From JALHST01 sp038316335 (GTDB taxonomy: Bacteria > Bacteroidota > Bacteroidia > Flavobacteriales > Flavobacteriaceae): a stretch of DNA of 64,000 nt. The notes under the pieces are model-generated. The model worked only from the letters and a program-made list of their open reading frames with translations. It was not told where the DNA came from and did no database searches. Below, piece by piece: positions 25,413 to 33,889 of this stretch. Location of the stretch: contig JBBQAM010000013.1 of the NCBI GenBank assembly GCA_038316335.1, positions 13,647-77,646 of the forward strand, given 5' to 3'. The translations under genes and the position numbers were made by a program. Position 1 is the stretch's first letter; the number at the start of each line of letters is the position of its first letter.

Positions 25413-26243
25413 CTAGGCAACAAAATTAATCAAGGTGCCAATGTGTTCTATCTGAATTCGTATTTCGTCACCGGATTGCAACGTAAAATCATCGGGCGGA
25501 ATGATACCGGTTCCAGTCATAAGAAATACCCCATTCGGGAAACTGCATTCCCGAAAAAGAAACGTAACCAACTCCCCATGCTTCCTTTTCATATTGCTAA
25601 TCGCAATCTGGCCCTTAAAAACGCTTCCTTTCTGGCGAAATATCTCCAAGGAAATCCTGGAATCAGGGTCAATTGGCATTTCAGGAACATAGATGCATGG
25701 TCCGAGCCCTGCACATCCATCATAGGTTTTCGCCTGAGGTAGGTATAAGGGGTTTTCACCCTCTATGCTGCGCGAACTCATATCGTTGCCGATCGTGTAC
25801 CCCTCGATACTACCCTCGGAGCAAATAAAAAGTGTCAATTCGGGTTCTGGCACATCCCAGGTCGAATCTTTTCTGATTCGCACTACGCCGCCATTCCCGA
25901 CGGTTCTTGCCGGCGTGGACTTGAAAAATAGTTCAGGGCGCTCCGCATCATAGACTCGGTCATAAAATGATCCACCACCCGCTTTTTTGGATTCCTCCAT
26001 GCGTGCCTCCCTACTGCGTTTATAGGTTACCCCAGAGGCCCAGATTTCCTGTCCTCCAATAGGTGCCTGAAAGGCAGTAACGCTATCAAAATCGAACAAC
26101 TTAGGCCAATCTACTATTTCGCTTTTCAAAGTCTGATGCAGCCCTTTACGATTGACGAAAGTATCCCAAATCAAAGGCGCCTTATGATAGAAATTATTCT
26201 TGTATTCAATAACTACTCCGTCTCTAAACTTATATAATTTCAT
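25413..26243 (-). CDS. FAH-family 2-keto-3-deoxy-acid dehydratase (probable 2-dehydro-3-deoxy-pentonate dehydratase)
   Basis: A 276-residue fumarylacetoacetase-fold enzyme. Metal ligands are Glu133 and Glu135 in DVPEPEL and Asp154 in GYTIGNDMSS. From about residue 90 on, the segments YDRVYDAERPELFFK, GENPLYLPQAKTYDGCAGLG and IGTLINFV closely resemble the archaeal 2-keto-3-deoxy-D-arabinonate dehydratase. That enzyme forms alpha-ketoglutarate semialdehyde in oxidative pentose breakdown. The aldehyde dehydrogenase that uses this semialdehyde is encoded 5 kb away (30953-32551). The specific sugar acid is an inference. The PhyH gene follows downstream. Confidence 0.75.
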   Translation of the reverse strand: MKLYKFRDGVVIEYKNNFYHKAPLIWDTFVNRKGLHQTLKSEIVDWPKLFDFDSVTAFQAPIGGQEIWASGVTYKRSREARMEESKKAGGGSFYDRVYDAERPELFFKSTPARTVGNGGVVRIRKDSTWDVPEPELTLFICSEGSIEGYTIGNDMSSRSIEGENPLYLPQAKTYDGCAGLGPCIYVPEMPIDPDSRISLEIFRQKGSVFKGQIAISNMKRKHGELVTFLFRECSFPNGVFLMTGTGIIPPDDFTLQSGDEIRIQIEHIGTLINFVA

Positions 26244-26421
26244 GGGTCCCTGTTTGAAAAATGACCTAATCTGGATCGACCAATCTACTATGTTGATCAG
26301 GTGGTCTTAAAAATGAGAAACAAGATAGCAAAGAATAATTTGACAATCGATAAAATATAGCGCAATCCATGCGAATATTTCATGACACGATTTAGTATCT
26401 TACTTCTTAAAACTTCCTGAT

Positions 26422-26853
26422 ATGAAACCTTTACAATTTCTCCTAATCGCACTTATGGTTTATTCCTGCTCTAAAAAGCCAGATCATGAGGCCGATATAT
26501 TGGCAATTAAAACCATTTTAGATGAACAGGAAAGGGCTTGGTCGATGAACGATATTGAGGCCTTTATGGATGGCTATTGGAAATCGGATTCCTTGAAATT
26601 CTATGGTGCAAACGGCCTAACAAGAGGATGGAATGGGGCACTTGCCAATTATAAAAAGCGCTACCCGACCAAAGCCGAGACCGGTAATTTGAAATTCATA
26701 ATCGATGACATCTCTATGATAAGTGATGACGCCTACTGGGTAATGGGGCAATATCATTTGACTCGGGAGGTGGGCAATGCCAACGGGAAGTTCTTAATAC
26801 TCTTTGAGCGCATTGAAGGGCAATGGAAAATCGTAGCCGATTCTTCCTGTTAA
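26422..26853 (+). CDS. NTF2-like (DUF4440/SnoaL-type) lipoprotein
   Basis: A 143-residue exported lipoprotein with lipobox MVYSCSKK (cysteine near 16). The mature part is an NTF2-like cone fold. ILDEQERAWSMNDIEAFMDGYW near 33-54 (in two overlapping parts) is the typical first helix pair, and the strands end with KFLILFERIEGQWKIVADSS. Family members include ketosteroid-isomerase-like and stress-linked proteins without a common activity. Its stop codon overlaps that of the D-hydroxyproline oxidoreductase gene on the other strand. TAGTATCTTA at about 26391 resembles a weak -7 region. Confidence 0.75.
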   Translation: MKPLQFLLIALMVYSCSKKPDHEADILAIKTILDEQERAWSMNDIEAFMDGYWKSDSLKFYGANGLTRGWNGALANYKKRYPTKAETGNLKFIIDDISMISDDAYWVMGQYHLTREVGNANGKFLILFERIEGQWKIVADSSC

Positions 26854-28097
26854 AATTTGCGATCAGGATGGAACGCGCTAATATCCATCGATGTTTTAAT
26901 ACCGCCGATGATTTCAGATATTAATTTCCCAGTCGCTGGGCCAAGGCTCCAACCCATCATAGCATGACCTGTAGCAAAAGTCAGGTTCTTGAGAATTTCC
27001 GACCTTCCGATATACGGCAACCCATCAGGGGAAACCGGTCGTAGGCCCGTTCTCGCCGCGCCCATCTCGGTCTCGGTGATTTCCAGTTCAGGATAAAAGG
27101 ATTTAGCGCCTTGGGCAATTGCCTGCACTCTTTCTTTTCGGATAAAATCGTTGATGCCAGAAAACTCCATGGTTCCGGCAAAACGTGTAAAACCTTGCAT
27201 GGGAGTAACCGCCATACTGGCTTCCATCAATATTGCGGGCATCGAAATGCCCGTAGGTCTTGAGACGTTTATGCGATATCCCTTACCCGCCTGCAACGGT
27301 AAATTTATATGGAGTTTTCTTGAAATTTCGGCACTCCATGACCCTGCTGCCAGAATCACTTCGTCGGCTGTATATGCATCTTTCGATGTCGTTATCCGGG
27401 TAATCCTTCCATTCGAGACCGACAAATCGGTAACTTCTTCATTGATTCTGATATCGACGCCAACTTCCCGCAGATAACCCACTAATTTGGGCATGATCTC
27501 TGTTGGGGTCGAATGACCGTCACACTCATAATGAATCGCCCCTTTGGCATCTATTTTAATGTTCGGCTCTATTGTATCTAAAGCGGCTTTACTCAATTCC
27601 TTGACTTCCAGGCCTAAAAATTGTGCCTTTTGGGCTACTTCCATTTCATGTTCAAACGAGGCATTCGTCTTGTATAGCATCAACAAACCCTTTCTCTCTA
27701 ACTGAAAATCGCCCAAATCCCCCGATGCCTTGATCTCCTCAAAAAGTCCGCGACTCAGTAAATTTATTTCCTTTATAACAGGAATGGCCTTTTCGACTTT
27801 TTCCTTGGTCGATGATTTATGGAAGTACCAGGACCACTTGAAGAAATCGATGTCCCAACGTGGTTTTATATAAAAAGGGCTCGATGAATCGAACATCCAT
27901 TTAATTCCTTGGGCAATCTTCCCTGGGGAGGCCAAAGGGATGATGTGGCTAGGTGTAATATATCCGGCATTCACGAAGGAAGCGCCAGAAGTAATGTCAG
28001 ATTTATCAAGAACGGTCACTGTGTGGCCTTCCTTATGCAGAAAATAGGCCGAACTTAACCCTACGATTCCACCTCCTATGATGACTATATTTTTCAA
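26850..28097 (-). CDS. D-amino acid dehydrogenase-like flavoprotein, probable cis-4-hydroxy-D-proline oxidoreductase
   Basis: A 415-residue FAD protein of the DadA/DAO family. The ADP-binding motif IIGGGIVGLSSAYFLHKEGH is at about 5-24, TSGASFVNAGYITPSH near 36-51 contacts the flavin, and the C-terminal TGLRPVSPDGLPYIGR and FATGHAMMGWSLGPATG are standard for DadA-like enzymes. Placed beside a hydroxyproline epimerase, a DapA-type deaminase and a semialdehyde dehydrogenase, it most likely oxidises cis-4-hydroxy-D-proline to 1-pyrroline-4-hydroxy-2-carboxylate. It is the last gene of the minus-strand unit, 91 bp after the epimerase gene. Confidence 0.85.
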   Translation of the reverse strand: MKNIVIIGGGIVGLSSAYFLHKEGHTVTVLDKSDITSGASFVNAGYITPSHIIPLASPGKIAQGIKWMFDSSSPFYIKPRWDIDFFKWSWYFHKSSTKEKVEKAIPVIKEINLLSRGLFEEIKASGDLGDFQLERKGLLMLYKTNASFEHEMEVAQKAQFLGLEVKELSKAALDTIEPNIKIDAKGAIHYECDGHSTPTEIMPKLVGYLREVGVDIRINEEVTDLSVSNGRITRITTSKDAYTADEVILAAGSWSAEISRKLHINLPLQAGKGYRINVSRPTGISMPAILMEASMAVTPMQGFTRFAGTMEFSGINDFIRKERVQAIAQGAKSFYPELEITETEMGAARTGLRPVSPDGLPYIGRSEILKNLTFATGHAMMGWSLGPATGKLISEIIGGIKTSMDISAFHPDRKF

Positions 28098-28188
28098 ATT
28101 TTAAAGTGTGCTATTACGTTGTCTAATTTTTTATAGGACGCCTAATGATAAACAAACATACACGTCATTTTAAGTACCATTCAAAGGG

Positions 28189-29199
28189 TCAAATTACTTG
28201 AAACCCATGGGCATAGGGATCATCTTCTTCGTCGATGACTATCGTATTATGACCATATATCTTAGCCCAGCCCTGTATACTCGGCACTATGGCCGGTAAT
28301 CCTGTTAAGGAAGTCTCTTCAACAATCCTTCCTATAAACTGGGAACCTATAAAGCTTTCGTGAATGAATTCTTCCCCGACTGAAAGCTTTCCTTTTGCAT
28401 GCCATTGTGCCATACGAGCCGAAGTACCTGTGCCACAAGGTGACCTATCGATGGCCTTATCTCCATAAAACACGGCATTGCGAGCAGTGGCATTGGGGGA
28501 AAGGGGCTCTCCCGCCCAAAGAATATGGCTTACATCACGAATGGTCGGTTCTGTGGGATGAATAAATTTATCGGGATATTTGGAATTGATATTTTTCCTG
28601 ATTTCCTGACTGAATTGTACCAATTTACTGGCAGTATAATCCTGGATTCCCTTAAAATTCCTTTGTGGGTCGATAATGGCATAAAAATTACCTCCATAGG
28701 CCACGTCAAAGGTCAAAGTGCCCAAATCACTACTTTCGACCTTCAAATCAGTGGCTGCAACATACGATTTAACATTGGTAAGTTTTACCCAATCTACTTT
28801 GTTGCCCGACTGTTGATATTCAATATGTACCAAACCTGCCGGTGACTCCATACGCACCTTTCCAGGTATCTTCGGTTGAATGAGTCCCTCTTCGATACCA
28901 ATGGTTATTGCGCCTATTGTACCATGGCCGCACATTGGTAAGCATCCGCTGGTCTCTATAAACAAAATACCAAAATCGTTCTCAGGATGTGATGGTGGGT
29001 AAAAAATGCTTCCGCTCATCATATCATGACCCCGTGGTTCGAACATGAGACCCTTTCGGACCCAATCGAATTCCTTTAAAAAATGCTGCCTTTTTTCTAC
29101 CATGGTGGCCCCTTCAAGTCGGGGGCCTCCTGAAACCACAACCCGTACGGGATTACCGCAGGTATGGGCATCAATGCACGTAAATGTTGTTCTTGGCAT
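28189..29199 (-). CDS. 4-hydroxyproline 2-epimerase (proline racemase family)
   Basis: A 336-residue cofactor-independent epimerase that interconverts trans-4-hydroxy-L-proline and cis-4-hydroxy-D-proline. Both catalytic cysteines are present: Cys90 in LPMCGHGTIG and Cys255 in DRSPCGTGTSAR. This separates it from the related trans-3-hydroxyproline dehydratases, which replace one cysteine by Ser or Thr. GHDMMSGSIFYPP near 58-70 is common in hydroxyproline epimerases. True proline racemase activity is less likely, given the neighbouring genes. It lies 14 bp downstream of the DUF885 gene. Confidence 0.9.
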   Translation of the reverse strand: MPRTTFTCIDAHTCGNPVRVVVSGGPRLEGATMVEKRQHFLKEFDWVRKGLMFEPRGHDMMSGSIFYPPSHPENDFGILFIETSGCLPMCGHGTIGAITIGIEEGLIQPKIPGKVRMESPAGLVHIEYQQSGNKVDWVKLTNVKSYVAATDLKVESSDLGTLTFDVAYGGNFYAIIDPQRNFKGIQDYTASKLVQFSQEIRKNINSKYPDKFIHPTEPTIRDVSHILWAGEPLSPNATARNAVFYGDKAIDRSPCGTGTSARMAQWHAKGKLSVGEEFIHESFIGSQFIGRIVEETSLTGLPAIVPSIQGWAKIYGHNTIVIDEEDDPYAHGFQVI

Positions 29200-29213
29200 A
29201 TGAAATCAGCTCC

Positions 29214-30956
29214 TTATTTACTTGATTCGAGAAAAGCGTCTATTCGTTGTTCCAAAATAGGAAGTGTTACCGTGCCTTGTTCAAGAATTACCTCATGAAA
29301 CTTACGGATATCGAACTTAGGGCCTAAAGCCTTTTCACATTTTTGACGTAATTCACGAATTTTTAATTCGCCCATTTTGTATGAGATGGCCTGACCTGGC
29401 CAGGCGATATAACGGTCTGTTTCAGTATTGATCTCATGTTCCGACAAAGCCGTATTGGCAAGCATAAAGTCTAAAACCTGCTGTTTAGTCCACCCTTTTG
29501 CATGAATTCCAGTATCGACCACCAATCTACATGCACGCCACATTTCATACGTCAGTTTTCCAAACTCCTCATAAGGTGTGGTATAGATGCCCATATCATT
29601 GCCTAAAAATTCGCAATACAAAGCCCAGCCTTCTCCATAGGCCGATAAATAAAGATTTTTTCTGAATTTTGGGATACTATCCCCCAGTTCGGCATTCAAG
29701 GCCCCTTGCAAATGATGCCCAGGAACTGCCTCATGGGCCGTGAGTGACGGTAGTACATACAATGGTCGGCTATCCAGTTTATAGGTGTTTACCAAATAAT
29801 ATCCCGGTTGAGTATCGCTTGAGGGTCCGGAATACCTACCTCCGGTATACTTCGGCGCGATGGCATCGGGTACTTTTTTGATCCCATAGGGCCTTCTTGG
29901 CAACGTACTAAAATATTTTGGAAGTTCTGCGTCAATGCGTTTGGCAATGTCACGGGCGTCCTTTAACAATTCTGTTCCTGTTTTTGCATAAAATTGTTCG
30001 TCTGTTCGAAGAAATGTCAAGAAATCGGTAAATGTGCCCTTGAAGCCGACTTCGGCAATGATTTTCTCCATCTCTGCCCTGATCCTTGCTACTTCCTTTA
30101 GACCGATATTGTGAATATCCTCGGCAGTATATTCGTCGGTAGTCGTATAATAATTGATTCGGTTTTGATAAAATTCAGCACCATTAGGTGTCTCCGATAC
30201 CCCGATTGCTTCGCGGGTATTTGGAATGTATTCTTCTTCAAAAAACATTTTTATCTTTTTGAAAGAAGGCACTACGTTCTCCTCAATGGCTATCTTGGCG
30301 GCCGATAAAATAGAATCTTTCTGAACTTCCGTCAGTGCATCTGGCAAATTCTCAAATGGGGAATAGAAATTACTCTTGGTATAATCGTCAACAATATGTT
30401 CGTCGTAGGTCGATTCATATCCTTTAAAAATTATTTTTGGTTGGGAAAGTCCTTTTTTTAATCCTTCCTGCAATAGCACCAAATGCTGATCGGTAAATTT
30501 GGGAATTGCATTTAGGGTTCTCAAATAATTTTTGGCATCGGCATAATTCAATATCGGCTGGATCCGATAATTTAAATTCAAATGAAATCCCTGATCTGAT
30601 TGTATGGGATTGAGATACATCTTATAGGTGTATTCGTCTACCCTATTTTTAAGGGTGAAACGTAAGAGTTCCAAGGAAATGGACTCGGTTTCCGACAAAT
30701 CGGTTTCAGGGATAGAATCTAATCGGGTCAGCAGTTCTGTTGCGAAATCAGCATCCTTCCTTTCCAAAATCGAGTCATACAACCCTAATGGATACTCCGT
30801 ATAGTCATACAATTTAAAATTTTCGTCAGCGGCGATAATATCTTTAAGGTGTTGGGATGCATCCCCATTTTTTTCCTTGGAACATGAAAATTGCCAAAGG
30901 AACAGCAGGATGCCCAAACAGGATTTAATAAGTATTTTGCCCCTGATATTTCTCAT
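29214..30956 (-). CDS. DUF885 metallopeptidase-like lipoprotein
   Basis: A 580-residue exported protein with a signal sequence ending WQFSCSKEKNGD, whose cysteine near 26 is a likely, though not classical, lipobox. The family's active-site motif HEAVPGHHLQ lies near residues 406-415 and is followed by a zinc-site-like GEGWALYCE near 439. DUF885 members are thought to be metallopeptidases or carboxypeptidases. Its start overlaps the stop of the aldehyde dehydrogenase gene by 4 nt (ATGA at 30953-30956), and the epimerase follows 14 bp later. It is therefore an integral part of the hydroxyproline operon and may release hydroxyproline from short peptides; that role is inference. Confidence 0.85.
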   Translation of the reverse strand: MRNIRGKILIKSCLGILLFLWQFSCSKEKNGDASQHLKDIIAADENFKLYDYTEYPLGLYDSILERKDADFATELLTRLDSIPETDLSETESISLELLRFTLKNRVDEYTYKMYLNPIQSDQGFHLNLNYRIQPILNYADAKNYLRTLNAIPKFTDQHLVLLQEGLKKGLSQPKIIFKGYESTYDEHIVDDYTKSNFYSPFENLPDALTEVQKDSILSAAKIAIEENVVPSFKKIKMFFEEEYIPNTREAIGVSETPNGAEFYQNRINYYTTTDEYTAEDIHNIGLKEVARIRAEMEKIIAEVGFKGTFTDFLTFLRTDEQFYAKTGTELLKDARDIAKRIDAELPKYFSTLPRRPYGIKKVPDAIAPKYTGGRYSGPSSDTQPGYYLVNTYKLDSRPLYVLPSLTAHEAVPGHHLQGALNAELGDSIPKFRKNLYLSAYGEGWALYCEFLGNDMGIYTTPYEEFGKLTYEMWRACRLVVDTGIHAKGWTKQQVLDFMLANTALSEHEINTETDRYIAWPGQAISYKMGELKIRELRQKCEKALGPKFDIRKFHEVILEQGTVTLPILEQRIDAFLESSK

Positions 30957-32551
30957 AGTTCAGCCTTGGTATTTTTTGAATCCAAGAGACGCATAATGTC
31001 CAAGGGGTTCGAATTTTTTAAGGCGTCGGGCAAAAGTTCGTCTGGCCAGTTTTGAAAGGATATTGGTCTGACCCATCTTTTAATCGCAGACTCCCCAACC
31101 GAAGTAAACCTACTATCGGTCGCAGCCGGAAAAGGTCCGCCGTGATGCATCGAAGGACAGACTTCCACCCCTGTGGGTACGCCATTGAAAATAATACGCC
31201 CTACCCTACTCCTAAGGCCATCAACCACATTTTCATATTTTTTCAATTCAGCTTCAGACCCTAAAATCGTGCCTGTCAACTGACCCTCCAACGCATTTAA
31301 AATAGCCGTGAGCTCTTTGTCGTCATCGCATCGAACGACAACTGAAAAAGGGCCGAAGACTTCCTGATGTAATTTTGTATTCTTTAAAAAATTGGCCCCG
31401 TTGACCGTAACTACCTTTTGACGAGCATAATTGGGCTGTACGTCAGATTCATATGCGCCTACTATATTCACACCTCCTTGGCTTGCCAACGTGTCCTTTC
31501 CTTTTTCGAACCTGTCATGGATCTCAGGATGTAACATGCAATTCGGCGCAAGGGTGGCAATTTCGGCTCCCAATATTTTGCTGAAATTATCTAGTGAAGT
31601 ACTCTTAATTCCAAAAATCAATCCAGGATTCGTACAGAACTGGCCTGCACCGAGCATTATGGATGCAGCATATTGTTTCGCCCAATCCGGCCCTTTTTCA
31701 AGCAATGCCGACGGCAAGACGACCACGGGATTGACGCTTCCCATTTCCGCAAACACCGGAATGGGCTCTTGCCTTTCATTGGCTAATTTATAAAGTGCCA
31801 TGCCTCCTTTTAAGCTGCCCGTAAAACCAACTGCCTTGATCTTGGGATGCATGACCAGCTGTTGACCTACTTCGTGGCCACTGCCGTTGAGGTTTGAAAA
31901 TACGCCTTTCGGCATACCAGTTTTTTTAGCTGCCGATGTTATGGCGAAAGCGACTAGCTCTCCCGTACCTGCATGCATGGGATGGCTTTTAACAATAACC
32001 GGACATCCAGCTGCCAGTGCACTCGCGGTATCTCCCCCTGCCGTAGAAAATGCAAACGGAAAATTACTTGCACCAAAAACAGCTACGGGTCCTAAGGGAA
32101 AGAGCATTTTTCGAATATCGACCTTCGGCAAGGGAACCCGCTCGGGTTTTGCCGTATCGATAGTCGCTTCGACCCAGGAACCTTCTTCTAGCAACTGTGC
32201 AAACGCCCTTAATTGTCCCGTGGTACGGCCTCTTTCTCCTTGTGCCCTTCCGAGGGGAAGCCCCGATTCTTTCACATAGGCTTGAATCAAGGCATCGCCC
32301 AAGGCTTCCATTTCATCAGCTATCGCCCTTAAAAACTCAGCCTTACGTTTCCCTGACATGTTTTTGTACAAAGTAAAAGCTTCATCGGCCAAATGAACGG
32401 CCGCGTCTATTTCGGATGTGGTCGCTTCATGGAATATCCAGCCGGTCTCCTTATTGGCTTGGGGATCGAAGGTAGTGAACGTCTTTTCCCCTTTGGCCGA
32501 TAGCTCATCACCTATAGTATTTACACCTTTGATCATGGTTTGTTTTGTCAT
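30953..32551 (-). CDS. Alpha-ketoglutarate semialdehyde dehydrogenase (NADP+ type aldehyde dehydrogenase)
   Basis: A 532-residue aldehyde dehydrogenase. It shows GASNFPFAFSTAGGDTASAL near 158-177, PVIVKSHPMHAGT, FTGSLKGG, the general base in FAEMGSVNPVVVLP near 265-278 and the nucleophilic cysteine in GAGQFCTNPGL near 304. These are features of the NADP-linked alpha-KGSA (2,5-dioxopentanoate) dehydrogenases. It should carry out the last step of hydroxyproline breakdown, giving 2-oxoglutarate. It is the first gene of a unit with DUF885, epimerase and D-hydroxyproline oxidoreductase, and has its own promoter at 32715-32722, about 160 nt upstream. Confidence 0.9.
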   Translation of the reverse strand: MTKQTMIKGVNTIGDELSAKGEKTFTTFDPQANKETGWIFHEATTSEIDAAVHLADEAFTLYKNMSGKRKAEFLRAIADEMEALGDALIQAYVKESGLPLGRAQGERGRTTGQLRAFAQLLEEGSWVEATIDTAKPERVPLPKVDIRKMLFPLGPVAVFGASNFPFAFSTAGGDTASALAAGCPVIVKSHPMHAGTGELVAFAITSAAKKTGMPKGVFSNLNGSGHEVGQQLVMHPKIKAVGFTGSLKGGMALYKLANERQEPIPVFAEMGSVNPVVVLPSALLEKGPDWAKQYAASIMLGAGQFCTNPGLIFGIKSTSLDNFSKILGAEIATLAPNCMLHPEIHDRFEKGKDTLASQGGVNIVGAYESDVQPNYARQKVVTVNGANFLKNTKLHQEVFGPFSVVVRCDDDKELTAILNALEGQLTGTILGSEAELKKYENVVDGLRSRVGRIIFNGVPTGVEVCPSMHHGGPFPAATDSRFTSVGESAIKRWVRPISFQNWPDELLPDALKNSNPLDIMRLLDSKNTKAEL

Positions 32552-32714
32552 TTGTGATGCAGTACTACATCAATTTGATTCTATGTAATTGTTCTTCTGA
32601 TAGGTCGCTTGTCCTGCCGTTTTGGCCGCATTGATTCGCTTTGGAGACTACCACTATCTTGAGGACCAGTATGTTCCATGCACCCTCTAATACATGCCGT
32701 TCAAAAAGTACTTG

Positions 32715-32786
32715 CAAAGGTACGAATAAGGAGGTTTTTAGTGGCTAACCACTCGTATTTTTAAATTTTTAGTAGCCTTCTTATTC
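32715..32786 (-). promoter_or_regulatory. Promoter and operator-like inverted repeat of the aldehyde dehydrogenase operon
   Basis: TACCTTTG (minus strand, 32715-32722) fits the -7 element. Directly upstream lies an imperfect inverted repeat: GAATAAGGAGG at 32724-32734 and CCTTCTTATTC at 32776-32786 pair at 10 of 11 positions. A smaller AGTGG-CTAA-CCACT hairpin sits inside it at 32740-32753. It could be a regulator site or the terminator of the upstream dapA-like gene. Confidence 0.5.
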
Positions 32787-32799
32787 CTAATTTCCCTTT

Positions 32800-33723
32800 C
32801 TAACCAAGCATAAGGGATTTGTAATCGGGCAAAGTCGGTCGGTGCGCCAAACTATCGGAGATGATCTTTAATACCCTTTTTCTTTCATCACCCTGTAACG
32901 GCAGCCTAGGAGCCCGAACATTTTCGGTTCCAATACCAGTGGCTACCTCGGCTAATTTTATATTTTGAACCAGTTGCGGGCTTATATCCAATTCAAGCAA
33001 TGGCAAGAACCATCTATAAATGGCGATGGCCTCTGACACCCTTCCGGCTTTTACCAGTTCATGTATAGCCACAGTCTCTTCAGGGAATGCGCATACGAGT
33101 CCGGCGACCCAGCCATCGGCCCCGATAAGGATACTTTCCAAGGCCAAAGTGTCTACACCGCATAAAACCTTAAGACGATTCCCAAAGCGATTCCTAATTC
33201 TGTTTATATTCGATATGTCACGAGTCGATTCCTTTACGGCTTGAATAGTAGCATGTTGTAGTAAATCCTCAAACATATCAAGCGTGACCTCGATTTTGTA
33301 ATCGACCGGATTATTATAGATCATTATGGGCAAGTCGGTATTCTTGGCGACCTCCTTAAAATAGGTTACCGTTTCAAAATCGGTGGCCTTATAACGCATA
33401 GGCGGTAACATCATTAAGCCACTCGCACCATATTTTTCTGCCCTATGAGCTGCATCGACAGCACCTTTTGTTGTCTGCTCCGCGATGTTTATGATAACCG
33501 GGACTTTCCCTTCCGCAATACGCACGGTTTCTTCGATCAACGTCTTTTTTTCCGCATCGGTCAGCGTACTGGCCTCTCCGAGGGTTCCTCCCAAGATAAT
33601 ACCACTGACACCGGCCTTGAGCTGCGCGTGGATGTTCACTTCGAACATTTTCAGATCTAGCTGATCATCCTTGGTGAATTTTGTGGTTACTGCAGGCATT
33701 ACGCCTTCCCATTGTACTTTCAT
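32800..33723 (-). CDS. DapA/NanA-family lyase, probable 1-pyrroline-4-hydroxy-2-carboxylate deaminase
   Basis: A 307-residue TIM-barrel Schiff-base enzyme. The family glycine-rich turn reads GGTLGEAS near 45-52 instead of GTTGE, YNNP lies near 136-139 and the Schiff-base lysine is in IQAVKESTRD near residue 164. In hydroxyproline loci such proteins convert 1-pyrroline-4-hydroxy-2-carboxylate to alpha-ketoglutarate semialdehyde with release of ammonia. That assignment here rests on the presence of the other three pathway genes next to it, not on residues I can name. It is the first gene on the minus strand, divergent from the AraC regulator, with a -7 element at 33771-33778. Confidence 0.85.
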   Translation of the reverse strand: MKVQWEGVMPAVTTKFTKDDQLDLKMFEVNIHAQLKAGVSGIILGGTLGEASTLTDAEKKTLIEETVRIAEGKVPVIINIAEQTTKGAVDAAHRAEKYGASGLMMLPPMRYKATDFETVTYFKEVAKNTDLPIMIYNNPVDYKIEVTLDMFEDLLQHATIQAVKESTRDISNINRIRNRFGNRLKVLCGVDTLALESILIGADGWVAGLVCAFPEETVAIHELVKAGRVSEAIAIYRWFLPLLELDISPQLVQNIKLAEVATGIGTENVRAPRLPLQGDERKRVLKIISDSLAHRPTLPDYKSLMLG

Positions 33724-33770
33724 ATGTGCAATTTTAAGCTTATTCGATTTATCTATGTCTTAATGAACAA

Positions 33771-33778
33771 CAAAAGTA
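33771..33778 (-). promoter_or_regulatory. -7 element of the dapA-like gene
   Basis: TACTTTTG on the minus strand, 47 nt before the start codon at 33723. No good TTTG element is seen at the usual upstream distance, which would fit a promoter that needs an activator. Confidence 0.5.
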
Positions 33779-33807
33779 AAAGAGTTTGAAAGAGATGTGT
33801 TAATCAC

Positions 33808-33845
33808 ATTTTAACCAAAATTGAGCTTATTTTAACCTATTTTTG
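33808..33845 (+). promoter_or_regulatory. AraC-type direct repeats and -7 element in the hydroxyproline regulator control region
   Basis: ATTTTAACC occurs at 33808-33816 and again at 33829-33837, 21 bp apart, which is two helical turns on the same face. The second copy abuts TATTTTTG (33838-33845), the -7 element of the araC-family gene whose ATG is at 33890. Same-orientation half-sites at 21 bp are the classical arrangement for an AraC dimer. Confidence 0.6.
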
Positions 33846-33889
33846 CAATAATACTTAAAAAAACTAATAAAATCGACATATCTAAAACA

